Below, one piece after another: positions 24,259 through 32,685 of a stretch of 64,000 bases of DNA. A model generated the notes under the pieces. It worked only from the letters and a program-made list of their open reading frames with translations. It was not told the origin of the DNA and ran no database searches. The translations under genes and the position numbers were made by a program. How positions within the stretch are numbered: the stretch's first letter is position 1; each line of letters starts with the position of its first letter. The stretch spans positions 109,552 to 173,551 of the forward strand of contig BTUU01000012.1 in assembly GCA_045863555.1 (NCBI GenBank). The letters are read 5' to 3'. Source of the stretch: JACRLV01 sp045863555. GTDB taxonomy: Bacteria > Planctomycetota > Phycisphaerae > UBA1845 > Fen-1342.

Positions 24259-26862
24259 ATGGAATCGCAACGAAAGCGCAGTCGGTTCGTCGTACCGGGG
24301 CTGCTTGTCGTCCTGCCCTGGACATCCGCCCCCATCAGCCTTGCGCAGGAATGCCGGCTCTTTCCGACAAGCGTGTACGACGCGGGCCGCTGGTCGGAAT
24401 CCGGTGCGCTGGCGGACCTCGATCGTGACGGCCATCTCGATTTCGCCTGCGAGAGCTATTACGACAGCCGGATCTCGATCTACTTCGGCGACGGGACCGG
24501 TCGGCTCGGACCGGAAATCATCGTCCCATTGACGCCCGCACCCGAGTCGCTCCATGTCGCGGACCTCGATCACGACGGGGATGACGACCTGCTCGTGAGT
24601 TACTCCGGCGCAGGCAGCATGATCGGTTCGCTGCTCAACCGCGGCGACGGGACATTCGACCCGCCCCTCACGCGGTCGCTGGCAAGCTCTCTATTCGTCT
24701 TTGCGCTGCGGGACCTGAACGGCGATCAGTTTCCGGACATCGTCGCAATGATCAGCTCAACGAGCGCCGGATTCTGTCGGGGTAACGGTGACGGCTCGTT
24801 CACGCTCGTGCAGAATTTTTCGGGCAGCTCACCGAGCTCGACGAGGGGCGCGGCCGTCGAAGACTTCGACGGCGACGGGTATGTAGACGTTGCGTTCGCG
24901 AACACGTCCACCGCGTACGTCTACCGAAACCTCCAGAACACCGGTTTTGCGGCCGCGGAGTATTACGCGATCGCGCCGAGCGGCGTCTATGTGCTCACCG
25001 GTGGCGACGTCGACGGCGATGGACGCGGCGATCTCGTCTTTCGGGTGGGTGATGACCTGCTGATCAAGGGCAGCCTCGGCCGCGATGGCGGGGAGGGGCC
25101 GCTTCAATTCTGGGAAGCACTGGTGCCGGACATCGGGACGCCGCAACACCTGCGGTTCGCCGACGTCGACGGCGATTCCTTCACCGACGTGATCGCGGGC
25201 GAGTTCTCGGTGGACTCGGGGCTTCGGAAGAATCTGCGCGTAATCCGAAATCTCGGCGAGCGGCAATTTGGCGACGTGCGCGTGAGCCCGGCCGGATGGG
25301 GAATCGCGAGCCTTGCCCTCGGAGATCTCGACCACGACGGCGATCCGGAGGTGGTATCTACGAGCGTCGGCGGCGGAACCGTGGAACTCGTGGTTGTCGA
25401 GAATCGGGGCGGCGTCCTCGAGACCTACCGGCGCGCGGGCTTCATGAGCAACGGCGCACAGGCCGCGTTTGCCGATTTCAACGGAGACGAGCGCGTAGAC
25501 GTCCTCGGGGCGAACCCGTCGGGGGGTACACAGCTCACGCCGATGCTCAACGACGGATTCGGTGATTTCATCGAGCAGCCGCGCATTCCCATTCTCGGCA
25601 CGATCGACCGCGTCGCCGCGGGCGACCTCGACGGCGACGGCTACGCGGAGGCCATTTACTCCGTGACAGACGGGCGTGTCTATGTTCTGCCGGGCGCGGG
25701 TGACGGAACGTTCGGTCCTCCGATTCTGCGGCTCATGGGGACGGTCGCCGTTGGTGTGGCCCTCGCCGACATCGACGGGGACGGCCGTCCGGATCTGACC
25801 ACGATCGGCGGTAACCACGTATATGTCCGAAAGAACTTGGGCGGTCTGGCATTTCAGCCCAGCACTGCATATCCGATCGGCTTCGACGCGACAGAACACA
25901 TCGCAACAGACCTCAACGGTGATGGGCGCGACGACGTCGTCGTTTCACGCTCGGACACGGGCGTGCGGATGCTGCTTGCGGGCGCGTCAGGCGGGCTCGG
26001 CGCGGCGGCCGTGCTCTACACCGGCTCGAACCAGCGGGTCAACGTCGGCGATCTCGAGGGCGACGGCGACATCGACGTGCTCATCGACACGTCGAGCCAG
26101 CTCCACGTGCTTCGCAATGGCGGCGGCGCCACATTTACGACGGAGTCGTCCGCCTATCCTGCAAGCGGGCTCGAAGTGGCCGCTGTGGACCTCACGGGTG
26201 ATGGACCGGCCGAATTGGTCGCCTTCTACAACGCCGGGCGGTTCGCGATTCTCGGCGGCGCGCCGGGGCCGCTGACGATTCTGGAGTCCCATACCATCGA
26301 CCGCGCTTTTCGCGCGCCGGAAATGCACGACGCGGACGGCGACGGCGATCTCGACCTGTACGTTCAATCCGTGGTCGGCGCGGCCGTCGTGCGAAATCTG
26401 CGTCCTGCGATCACTGACCAGCCCGCCGACGTCGACGCCTTCGTCGGCGACACGATCACATTGACCGTGGGACTCGATGCGCCCGAAGACTGGGCCTGCC
26501 AGTGGTACCGCAACGACGTCGCGCTCGCGGACGGGATCCTGCCGTCCGGCGCGGTGGTGTCCGGCGCAACGCAGCCGACGCTGGAGATTTCCGGAGTCGG
26601 TGTTTCTGAAAGCGGCCGATACCGGGCCGTTCTCAGCGACGGCTGCTCGATGCTCCGATCGCGGGTTGTGCAGGTCACGATCACCGACGATCCGTGCCGG
26701 GCGGACCTCGACGGCGACGGAACGGTCGCGCTCGCGGATCTCTCGCTCCTGCTGAGCGAATTCGGCGGGACAACGACGGGACCGGCGGATATCGACGGCG
26801 ACGGCGTGGTGGGCCTGGGCGATCTGTCGATCCTGCTGTCGCTCTACGGCGCGTCCTGCTGA
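24259..26862 (+). CDS. Secreted FG-GAP/VCBS-repeat protein with Ig-like and dockerin-like domains
   Basis: 867 residues. A signal peptide ends near PISLAQE. At least ten FG-GAP/VCBS repeats (DLDRDGHLDFAC, DLDHDGDDDLLVSYSG, DFDGDGYVDVAFAN, DVDGDGRGDLVFR and so on) form a probable beta-propeller with Ca-binding loops. An Ig-like domain follows (about residues 715-810, WACQWYRNDVALADG...SGRYRAVLSDGC), and then a dockerin-like pair (DLDGDGTVALADLSLLL, DIDGDGVVGLGDLSILL). Export and surface adhesion or matrix binding are inferred. The ATG at 24259 has CGGAG 9 nt upstream. It lies between the two PIN modules. Confidence 0.85.
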   Translation: MESQRKRSRFVVPGLLVVLPWTSAPISLAQECRLFPTSVYDAGRWSESGALADLDRDGHLDFACESYYDSRISIYFGDGTGRLGPEIIVPLTPAPESLHVADLDHDGDDDLLVSYSGAGSMIGSLLNRGDGTFDPPLTRSLASSLFVFALRDLNGDQFPDIVAMISSTSAGFCRGNGDGSFTLVQNFSGSSPSSTRGAAVEDFDGDGYVDVAFANTSTAYVYRNLQNTGFAAAEYYAIAPSGVYVLTGGDVDGDGRGDLVFRVGDDLLIKGSLGRDGGEGPLQFWEALVPDIGTPQHLRFADVDGDSFTDVIAGEFSVDSGLRKNLRVIRNLGERQFGDVRVSPAGWGIASLALGDLDHDGDPEVVSTSVGGGTVELVVVENRGGVLETYRRAGFMSNGAQAAFADFNGDERVDVLGANPSGGTQLTPMLNDGFGDFIEQPRIPILGTIDRVAAGDLDGDGYAEAIYSVTDGRVYVLPGAGDGTFGPPILRLMGTVAVGVALADIDGDGRPDLTTIGGNHVYVRKNLGGLAFQPSTAYPIGFDATEHIATDLNGDGRDDVVVSRSDTGVRMLLAGASGGLGAAAVLYTGSNQRVNVGDLEGDGDIDVLIDTSSQLHVLRNGGGATFTTESSAYPASGLEVAAVDLTGDGPAELVAFYNAGRFAILGGAPGPLTILESHTIDRAFRAPEMHDADGDGDLDLYVQSVVGAAVVRNLRPAITDQPADVDAFVGDTITLTVGLDAPEDWACQWYRNDVALADGILPSGAVVSGATQPTLEISGVGVSESGRYRAVLSDGCSMLRSRVVQVTITDDPCRADLDGDGTVALADLSLLLSEFGGTTTGPADIDGDGVVGLGDLSILLSLYGASC

Positions 26863-26896
26863 TGGGCTCGACGCCACGACCTCGGATCGCCTTTAA

Positions 26897-27679
26897 TCAC
26901 GTGACGCGCGTCCCGCATTCCGGACAGACGCCGCTCGTCGCCTTGTAGAGTGAATATCCGCACTTCGGGCAATGCTCCTCCTCCACTTCAATGCGGATCT
27001 TCAGGCCGCAGGCACATTGCGACTGCCCGGTCGGCCGCGTCTGCGTGACGCCGCAGCGCGGGCACGTCAGCGAGACTTCGAGCGGCGTCGTGACGTACTG
27101 CTCACGCTCATGAATCCGCGAAACGCGGTGGAGGATCGGCACGGCGATCGTGCCGCACGCGTCGAGGATCGCGAATACGCCGATCAGCCGCGGCCACAGG
27201 TCGTCCGTCGGTTCCCACCAGATCACGCGAATGACCAGGCCGGCGAGCACCACGATGACGCCGACGGTGCACAGGCGGACGAGCTCGAAACGCTGATGGA
27301 GCCGGGCCAGCGAAAGCAGCGCAACGTGCGAAAGGGCGACCGCGATGACCGTGGTCGTGCCGGACAGCCGTTCCAGCGTGAGGTCGGCCGATCGCGGCCG
27401 GAGTTCCCAGATCAGGACCAGCACGAGCAGCAGCGCGACAGCCACCGCGATCATGCCAGCCGGTCCGACCGGATGCCAGCGGCGCGTCTCGGCGGCGACG
27501 GCCGAGGCCATCGCGAGGATGGACGAGACGCCGATGGCGGCGGTTGTCCCCAGCACGCGGGCTTCGAGCGTGCCGAACTGTCCCCGCAGCAGGATCAGGA
27601 TCCCGATCAAACCGCATGCGGACAGCGAGAGAATGAAGCTGTAGAGGAGGGACCGCTGTGTCCGGGACGACAGGGCCAT
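26897..27679 (-). CDS. Membrane protein with C-terminal zinc ribbons
   Basis: 260 residues. About six hydrophobic helices (residues ~10-180) precede a cytoplasmic tail with two zinc-ribbon pairs: CPRCG...CACG and CPKCG...CPEC. The function is unknown. The arrangement is common among uncharacterised Planctomycetota proteins. Start: the ATG at 27679, where a TATACG-like -10 box sits 8 nt upstream and no ribosome site is present. Confidence 0.65.
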   Translation of the reverse strand: MALSSRTQRSLLYSFILSLSACGLIGILILLRGQFGTLEARVLGTTAAIGVSSILAMASAVAAETRRWHPVGPAGMIAVAVALLLVLVLIWELRPRSADLTLERLSGTTTVIAVALSHVALLSLARLHQRFELVRLCTVGVIVVLAGLVIRVIWWEPTDDLWPRLIGVFAILDACGTIAVPILHRVSRIHEREQYVTTPLEVSLTCPRCGVTQTRPTGQSQCACGLKIRIEVEEEHCPKCGYSLYKATSGVCPECGTRVT

Positions 27680-27831
27680 GAGCCAATCGTATACACTCGA
27701 CCGCAAAAGGCACAGCAGCCTCCGGAAGTGAGGGTAGATTATCGGCTCGCGAGCTATCCCGGAATCCTCGCGCCCCCAGGTGCGGCGCTGGCGGCCGGGA
27801 AGCTACAATACCATCAGAGGATTGGTGACCG

Positions 27832-28062
27832 ATGACGTACCAAGGTAAAGTTCGTAATGGAGTCGTGGAATTCCCCGACGGCCAGGTGCCGCCCGAGGGC
27901 GCAATCGTACGCGTCGAACCGATTCTGACTGAAAATAGCGCCGTCGCCGATGCGGACGAATACATTCAGGAAATGCTCGCGATCGCCGGATCGGCCGAGG
28001 GTCTTCCAGCCGATCTGGCCCGGAATCACGACCATTATCTCTACGGCCGGCCGAAGAAATGA
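27832..28062 (+). CDS. Antitoxin-like protein of a PIN toxin module (copy 2)
   Basis: 76 residues, a paralogue of the antitoxin at 23339: MTYQGKVRNGVVEFPDG at the start, DLARNHDHYLYGRPKK at the end. A TACAAT box is at 27804-27809. Its stop overlaps the toxin start (ATGA). The shared ends and diverged middle suggest duplication followed by divergence of the partner-contacting centre. Confidence 0.75.
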   Translation: MTYQGKVRNGVVEFPDGQVPPEGAIVRVEPILTENSAVADADEYIQEMLAIAGSAEGLPADLARNHDHYLYGRPKK

Positions 28063-28460
28063 GGCCCTGCTTCGCAGATACGTTCTACTATCTGGCGCTT
28101 GCGAATCCGTCCGACGACGCGCACGGTCGAGCGAAGGCGATTACCCCCGGGCTTCGGCGCGGTGTCGTGACGACCGAATTTGTGCTCGTCGAGGTGGGCA
28201 ACGCGATGGCATCGCCCGCCGCACGAAGTTCGTTCCTGAGACTGCTTCGGGCGCAGCGAAGCGGCCGGGCTGTTCAGATCATCCCCGCATCGAGCCAGTT
28301 GCTCGAGCGAGGGGTCTCACTGTTCGAGGAACGGCCGGACAAGGACTGGAGCGTGACGGATTGCATCTCTTTCGTGGTCATGCGGGAGCATGATCTCAGC
28401 GACGCACTGACTGCTGATCACCACTTCGAGCAGGCGGGCTTCCGCGCACTATTACTGTGA
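28059..28460 (+). CDS. PIN-domain toxin, VapC-like (copy 2)
   Basis: 133 residues, the same length as copy 1. The conserved acidic positions are kept: CFADTFYYLAL, VLVEVGNAM, DWSVTDCISFVVM, LTADHHFEQAGF. The middle differs from copy 1. Probably a ribonuclease toxin neutralised by the 76-residue protein upstream. Confidence 0.85.
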   Translation: MRPCFADTFYYLALANPSDDAHGRAKAITPGLRRGVVTTEFVLVEVGNAMASPAARSSFLRLLRAQRSGRAVQIIPASSQLLERGVSLFEERPDKDWSVTDCISFVVMREHDLSDALTADHHFEQAGFRALLL

Positions 28461-28515
28461 GACAGGGGCGAGGGTCGCACCGACTTCGGGGCGGGCGGCC
28501 TTGCGCGGCTTGCGA

Positions 28516-30375
28516 TCACGCCGGCGCGGCCACCGTCGCCGGCCGACTGAGAATCTCGACCCACCGGCGAATCGCGTCGATCGCGATCAACGCGGTCAGC
28601 GCGAGCATCGTCGACGCCAGGATGCAGAGGAGCCGCCCGAGGAACAGGTCCGCCGGAGCGGCCGTCGCGAGTTCTCCCCACCACTCGTTGACCTTGAGAA
28701 TGCCGGCCCAGAACACCGTCAACAGCACGAAGAAGAATGGAATCGCCGTGCACAGTGCATACGCCCGCTTCGCCGCGTTCTGGAGCAGGTAGGTCGTCCC
28801 GACCGCCAGCGCGATCGTCGCCAGGAGCTGGTTGGCGATTCCCAGCATGCTCCACAGCTTTGCCAGGTTGCCCATGTACAGCAGGTAGCCCCACGCGCCG
28901 CAGGTCGCGAAGCTGAGCACGACGTTTAGCGTCCAGTTCGGCCGGCCGGCCACGAGCGCCTTGTGGCTGAACTGCCGCAGGGCGTCCTGAAACACGAATC
29001 GGGCGACGCGCGTGCCGGTTTCGAGCAGCGTGAGAATGAACAGCGCCTCGAACATGATCACGAAGTGATACCAGTAGGACATGAGCGTGTGCATGCCCGG
29101 CAGGCTGGAGAAGACCTTGGCCATGCCGACCGCGAGGGTGACAGCGCCGCCGGTGCGGCCCGCGAGCTTCTCCTCGGTCTCCGTTTCGAGAAGCGAGAGT
29201 TCTTTCGGCCCCACATCCCAGCCGGTCGCGCCCGTGCGTTCGACGAACGAGGCGTAGGCCGCGCGCTGGCCGTCGGTGGTTTGTGCGACGTTGATCGCGA
29301 AGTAATCGCCGGGTTCCAGCGCGCAGGCCGCGACGAGAGCCGTGATGGCGACAAAGCCCTCGACCACCATCGCCCCATAGCCGATCGGCCGGATATGGCT
29401 CTCCCGGCTGATCATCTTGGGCGTCGTTCCGGAGGCGATCAGTGCATGAAACCCCGAAATCGCCCCGCACATGATGACGATGCAGACGAACGGCCAGACG
29501 GCGCCCGGGACGACCGGCCCCCCGCCGCTGACCCAGGGCGTCAGCGCGGGCATCTTGAGCGCCGGCGCGGCGAAGACGAGCCCCACGCCCAGCACGATCA
29601 TCACGCCGATCTTCATGTACGAGCTGAGGTAATCGCGCGGGCACATCAACACCCACACCGGAAGGATCGATGCCGCGAGTGCGTACGCCGGCAGCAGCAA
29701 CGAAAGTGTCTTGGGGTCAAAGATCAGGTAGTTAGCCGCGGCGGTGGCCGCGAACGGGCGACCCAGAAAAACGCCGGCCAGGACGATCACGACGCCGATC
29801 AGCGACGCCTCGGCGACGCGGCCGGGGCGGATCTTGTACATCCACAGGCCCGTCAGCACGGCCGCGGGGATCGTGACGAGGACCGTGAACATCGCCCACG
29901 CGCTCTCGGCCAGCGCATTGACGACGACGATGGCGACGCTCGCAAGCGTGGTGACGATGATGAACAGTGTGGCGATCGACGTGGTGAGGCCGGCCCGCGG
30001 CCCGATCGTATCGCGCGCCAGCTTCGGCAGCGAAAGCCCGTCGCTGCGGACCGATGCCAGCAGCACGACGAAATCATGCACGGCCCCGGCCAGACACGCG
30101 CCGATCAGGATCCAGACGAGGCCCGGCAGATAGCCCCACTGCGCCGCCAGCACCGGGCCGATCAGCGGCCCCGGGCCGGCGATCGCCGCGAAATGATGCC
30201 CGAAGAGCACCCACTTGTTCGTCGGGTGATAGTCGACGCCGTCGTTGAGCCGGTAGGCGGGCGTGGCGCGCTGGTCGCTGAGCACGGCCACACGCGCCGC
30301 GAGAAACGCCCCGTAGAGCCGGTACGCGAGGGCGAAGATGCACGCGGAGCCGACGATGATCCAGATTGAGTTCAC
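28516..30375 (-). CDS. cstA: Carbon starvation protein CstA (peptide/pyruvate transporter family)
   Basis: 619 residues with many membrane helices. The CstA family takes up peptides or pyruvate during carbon limitation. Family blocks are DYHPTNKWVLFGHHFAAIAGPGPLIGPVLAAQWGYLPG, GAVHDFVVLLASVRSDG and the ISGFHALIASGTTPKMI segment. The length is typical of shorter family members. No YbdD partner is beside it; instead a small membrane protein gene lies 44 nt upstream on the same strand. Confidence 0.92.
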   Translation of the reverse strand: MNSIWIIVGSACIFALAYRLYGAFLAARVAVLSDQRATPAYRLNDGVDYHPTNKWVLFGHHFAAIAGPGPLIGPVLAAQWGYLPGLVWILIGACLAGAVHDFVVLLASVRSDGLSLPKLARDTIGPRAGLTTSIATLFIIVTTLASVAIVVVNALAESAWAMFTVLVTIPAAVLTGLWMYKIRPGRVAEASLIGVVIVLAGVFLGRPFAATAAANYLIFDPKTLSLLLPAYALAASILPVWVLMCPRDYLSSYMKIGVMIVLGVGLVFAAPALKMPALTPWVSGGGPVVPGAVWPFVCIVIMCGAISGFHALIASGTTPKMISRESHIRPIGYGAMVVEGFVAITALVAACALEPGDYFAINVAQTTDGQRAAYASFVERTGATGWDVGPKELSLLETETEEKLAGRTGGAVTLAVGMAKVFSSLPGMHTLMSYWYHFVIMFEALFILTLLETGTRVARFVFQDALRQFSHKALVAGRPNWTLNVVLSFATCGAWGYLLYMGNLAKLWSMLGIANQLLATIALAVGTTYLLQNAAKRAYALCTAIPFFFVLLTVFWAGILKVNEWWGELATAAPADLFLGRLLCILASTMLALTALIAIDAIRRWVEILSRPATVAAPA

Positions 30376-30419
30376 GGGTCTGTCCGTTTGCGGGGTTCGC
30401 GCGGCCGAGACATGGTGCG

Positions 30420-30860
30420 CTATCGTTCCTTCATTCCCAGGATTCGGTCATCGATCGCGTCGACCGGCATGTTCGCCCAGGCGTGTACGTCGATGACAAG
30501 CTGCACGAACGCGACCACGACCGGAAACGCCGTCAGGATCACGGCCATGTTGGCCAGGAACCGTCCGCGGCCGCGGTTGCGCCGGCCGACGACTTCGCAG
30601 ATCACGATCACGAGCACGACGAGCGCGAACTTGTAGCCGATCATCGCCCGCAAGCCGCCGAACTGGATCACCTGGTCCGCGAGCCAGTTGACTTCGAGTC
30701 CGTCGAACGGCGGCCCGAGAATGATCCAGGTCATCATGATGTCCATCGCGGCCAGAAAGAGGAACCACGCGTACTGGTTCTGGTAGAGCATCTTCGGCTG
30801 GCGAAGCGACAGGAGCTGCGGCGATTCGATCGTGTCGAGATCGGGGCCGGGCGTCGACAT
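30420..30860 (-). CDS. Small membrane protein, DUF5658-like
   Basis: 146 residues with three membrane helices. The pattern NQYAWFLFLAAMDIMMTWIIL...EVNWLADQVI...GYKFALVVLVIVI matches DUF5658-type proteins, whose function is unknown. The ATG at 30860 is preceded by TATCAT with a 6-nt gap and no ribosome site. It is co-directional with cstA 44 nt downstream, so the two may be co-transcribed. Confidence 0.6.
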   Translation of the reverse strand: MSTPGPDLDTIESPQLLSLRQPKMLYQNQYAWFLFLAAMDIMMTWIILGPPFDGLEVNWLADQVIQFGGLRAMIGYKFALVVLVIVICEVVGRRNRGRGRFLANMAVILTAFPVVVAFVQLVIDVHAWANMPVDAIDDRILGMKER

Positions 30861-30866
30861 GCCGTC

Positions 30867-30872
30867 ATGATA
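30867..30872 (-). promoter_or_regulatory. -10-like box 6 nt before the gene at 30860 (leaderless candidate)
   Basis: TATCAT on the minus strand, 6 nt from the ATG. Confidence 0.45.
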
Positions 30873-30904
30873 CCGCCGCCGATGCCCGGCGAGCACGCCG
30901 AAAT

Positions 30905-31483
30905 TCACTCGGGTTCAATCAAAAATTCGGCCATGAGACGCTGCCCGCGAACTTCGCAGCCGACGGCCTCAAGCCACTCCGCCACCGCCGAATTGCAGTT
31001 GAACAGCAGCGTATAGAGGCGTTCGTTGGGCACGCACGTCATCCCCGTCTCCGTATTGTCGACCTCGCGGTCGCGGCGGCGCTCAAAGGCCGCGTCGAGG
31101 GAATCCCGCAGCGAATCGACCCGCTGGCGGTCGGCCCGGATCTCCCAGACGTGTTCGAAACCGTGGCGCACGCGCAGCAATTCCGCATTGCCGGCCGGGG
31201 GAAGCGTCCGCCGCGCGAGCGCGCCCTCGCCCGGGACGATGAACAGAGGAAAAACGTTGTACCAGCGATCATGGTTGAGCGCGTACCAGTCCCACCAGCC
31301 GTAGCCATACTCGACCAGCTCGCCGGTTTCGCGGGCGAAAATCAGGCCCGAATGACCGCCGTAGTCGGCCAGGTACAGCGCGGCGGCCGTCCCGTCGACG
31401 CGGGGCGTGCGGATGTGCATCGGTCCGCAGCCGGACGCGGCCAGCGCAGCGGCGAGTGCGAGGGTTCGCGCGAGCGGCGTCAC
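30905..31483 (-). CDS. Lipoprotein of unknown function
   Basis: 192 residues from a GTG at 31483 whose GTGA overlaps the stop of the upstream gene, so it is translationally coupled to it. The signal peptide ends in a lipobox (LAASGC). The mature part contains LYLADYGGHSGLIFARETGELVEYGYGWWDWYALNHDRWYN, loosely recalling DUF2459-type proteins, and an FNCNSAVAEWLEAVGC segment near the end. The pairing with the hydrolase lipoprotein upstream suggests a joint envelope function. Confidence 0.6.
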   Translation of the reverse strand: MTPLARTLALAAALAASGCGPMHIRTPRVDGTAAALYLADYGGHSGLIFARETGELVEYGYGWWDWYALNHDRWYNVFPLFIVPGEGALARRTLPPAGNAELLRVRHGFEHVWEIRADRQRVDSLRDSLDAAFERRRDREVDNTETGMTCVPNERLYTLLFNCNSAVAEWLEAVGCEVRGQRLMAEFLIEPE

Positions 31484-32613
31484 CGGGGTTCCAGATCGAT
31501 GGTGAAGTGGCTGTTCTCCCGGCCCAGGTCGCGGCTCGCCGCAGGCCGGCCGGCGAAGATGCCTTTCAGGTCGTCGAGGACCCGCGGGCACTCGCTGTAG
31601 TAGATGTGCCCGTACGCGCCTTTGTCGACGGCGGTCGCGTCGATGACGTCGACGCGGCCGAAGAGCTTCAGATCCTCCTCGAGCTGACTGGGCCAGAGCT
31701 GGCCGAGCCGCTTGTATCCGTTGACCTTCTCCGAGCCCAGCAGGGCCCAGTCGTTTCCGGAGGCGTAGATCGTCACGCGCTGGGCGGAGCGCACGAGGTC
31801 GCGGGCGTAGTCGCGGGCGAAGATCTCCGCATCCATGTCGGACGCCGCGAGGACGATCTCGGCGAACGGCTCCCGGCCGTCGCGTTCGCGCTCGCGGGCG
31901 ACGTGGCGGATCGCGCGGACCAGCGCCTGGGTGCCCATGCTGTGGGCCATCAGGTGGATCCGCCGCGCGCCGGATTTCTCGGCGAGGTCCTGGATGAATT
32001 CGGCCAGGTAGGGCTCGGTCCACTCGACGTTGGCGCGGTCGGCGAGATAACCCCAGAACCACTGCTGCGACGACCAGCTGTAGACGATCGGGACGCCGTC
32101 GAGCTCCGCGTCGTGGGCGATCAGCGCGGTCCGCCGCGCGGCATCCTCGAATGTCGTGAAGAACCCGTGCACGAACACGAACACCGCGTGGTCTTTCGAA
32201 AGGGCCACCGTGTCGCGCAACCGCGGCCAGTAGGCTTCGCCGGGCGGCAGCGGCTCCGAAAGCGACACCAGCAGGACGTGTTCGTCCGGATCGCTCTTCT
32301 CCAGCAGGCCCGGCGCCTCGAGCCGGCCGCGCCCGTGCTCGCGGGGGATGCTGACCTCGCCGGTTCCGAGCTTCAGGTCTTTCGTGCGTTCGACGCCGTA
32401 GCGGAGCGGCGGTTCTGCGGCTCCCGTCTCGCGCCGGTCCGTCGCGTAGAAGAGCCGCACCAGCGCATGGCCCTCCCTCATCTCGCCCAGCGCCGGAGTC
32501 ACGCGCGGAGCAAACGGCTCGAACCGATAGGGGCTTCCACAACCGGCGGCGGGCACGACGAGCAGGGTCGCGCAGGTCAGCGACCAGGGGCGGATGCGAC
32601 GGCGCGGGTTCAT
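31480..32613 (-). CDS. Alpha/beta hydrolase lipoprotein (DUF900-like)
   Basis: 377 residues. The signal peptide ends in a lipobox (VVPAAGC). The hydrolase core shows LFYATDRRETG, VFVFVHGFFTTFEDAARR (oxyanion region), the nucleophile elbow MAHSMGTQALVRA (Ser) and ASDMDAEIFARDY. This is the DUF900 pattern of predicted serine hydrolases; the substrate is unknown. The ATG at 32613 has GGAGG 8 nt upstream and a TATGAT box further up. First gene of a likely operon with the lipoprotein at 30905. Confidence 0.82.
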   Translation of the reverse strand: MNPRRRIRPWSLTCATLLVVPAAGCGSPYRFEPFAPRVTPALGEMREGHALVRLFYATDRRETGAAEPPLRYGVERTKDLKLGTGEVSIPREHGRGRLEAPGLLEKSDPDEHVLLVSLSEPLPPGEAYWPRLRDTVALSKDHAVFVFVHGFFTTFEDAARRTALIAHDAELDGVPIVYSWSSQQWFWGYLADRANVEWTEPYLAEFIQDLAEKSGARRIHLMAHSMGTQALVRAIRHVARERERDGREPFAEIVLAASDMDAEIFARDYARDLVRSAQRVTIYASGNDWALLGSEKVNGYKRLGQLWPSQLEEDLKLFGRVDVIDATAVDKGAYGHIYYSECPRVLDDLKGIFAGRPAASRDLGRENSHFTIDLEPR

Positions 32614-32685
32614 GGCGACCACCTCCACGGAGCGGCGAATCATAGCATGGGCGGCCGGCGGCGGACGCGCCGGGCCGCGGCGCGA

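Noticed and set aside
28963..30369. A 468-residue open frame antisense to cstA
   Set aside because: His/Arg/Asp-rich shadow of the CstA codons without any family similarity.
30905..32542. A single 545-residue protein covering both lipoprotein genes
   Set aside because: The upstream two-thirds of that frame is a shadow of the DUF900 gene. The real product starts at the GTG at 31483 with its own signal peptide and lipobox.
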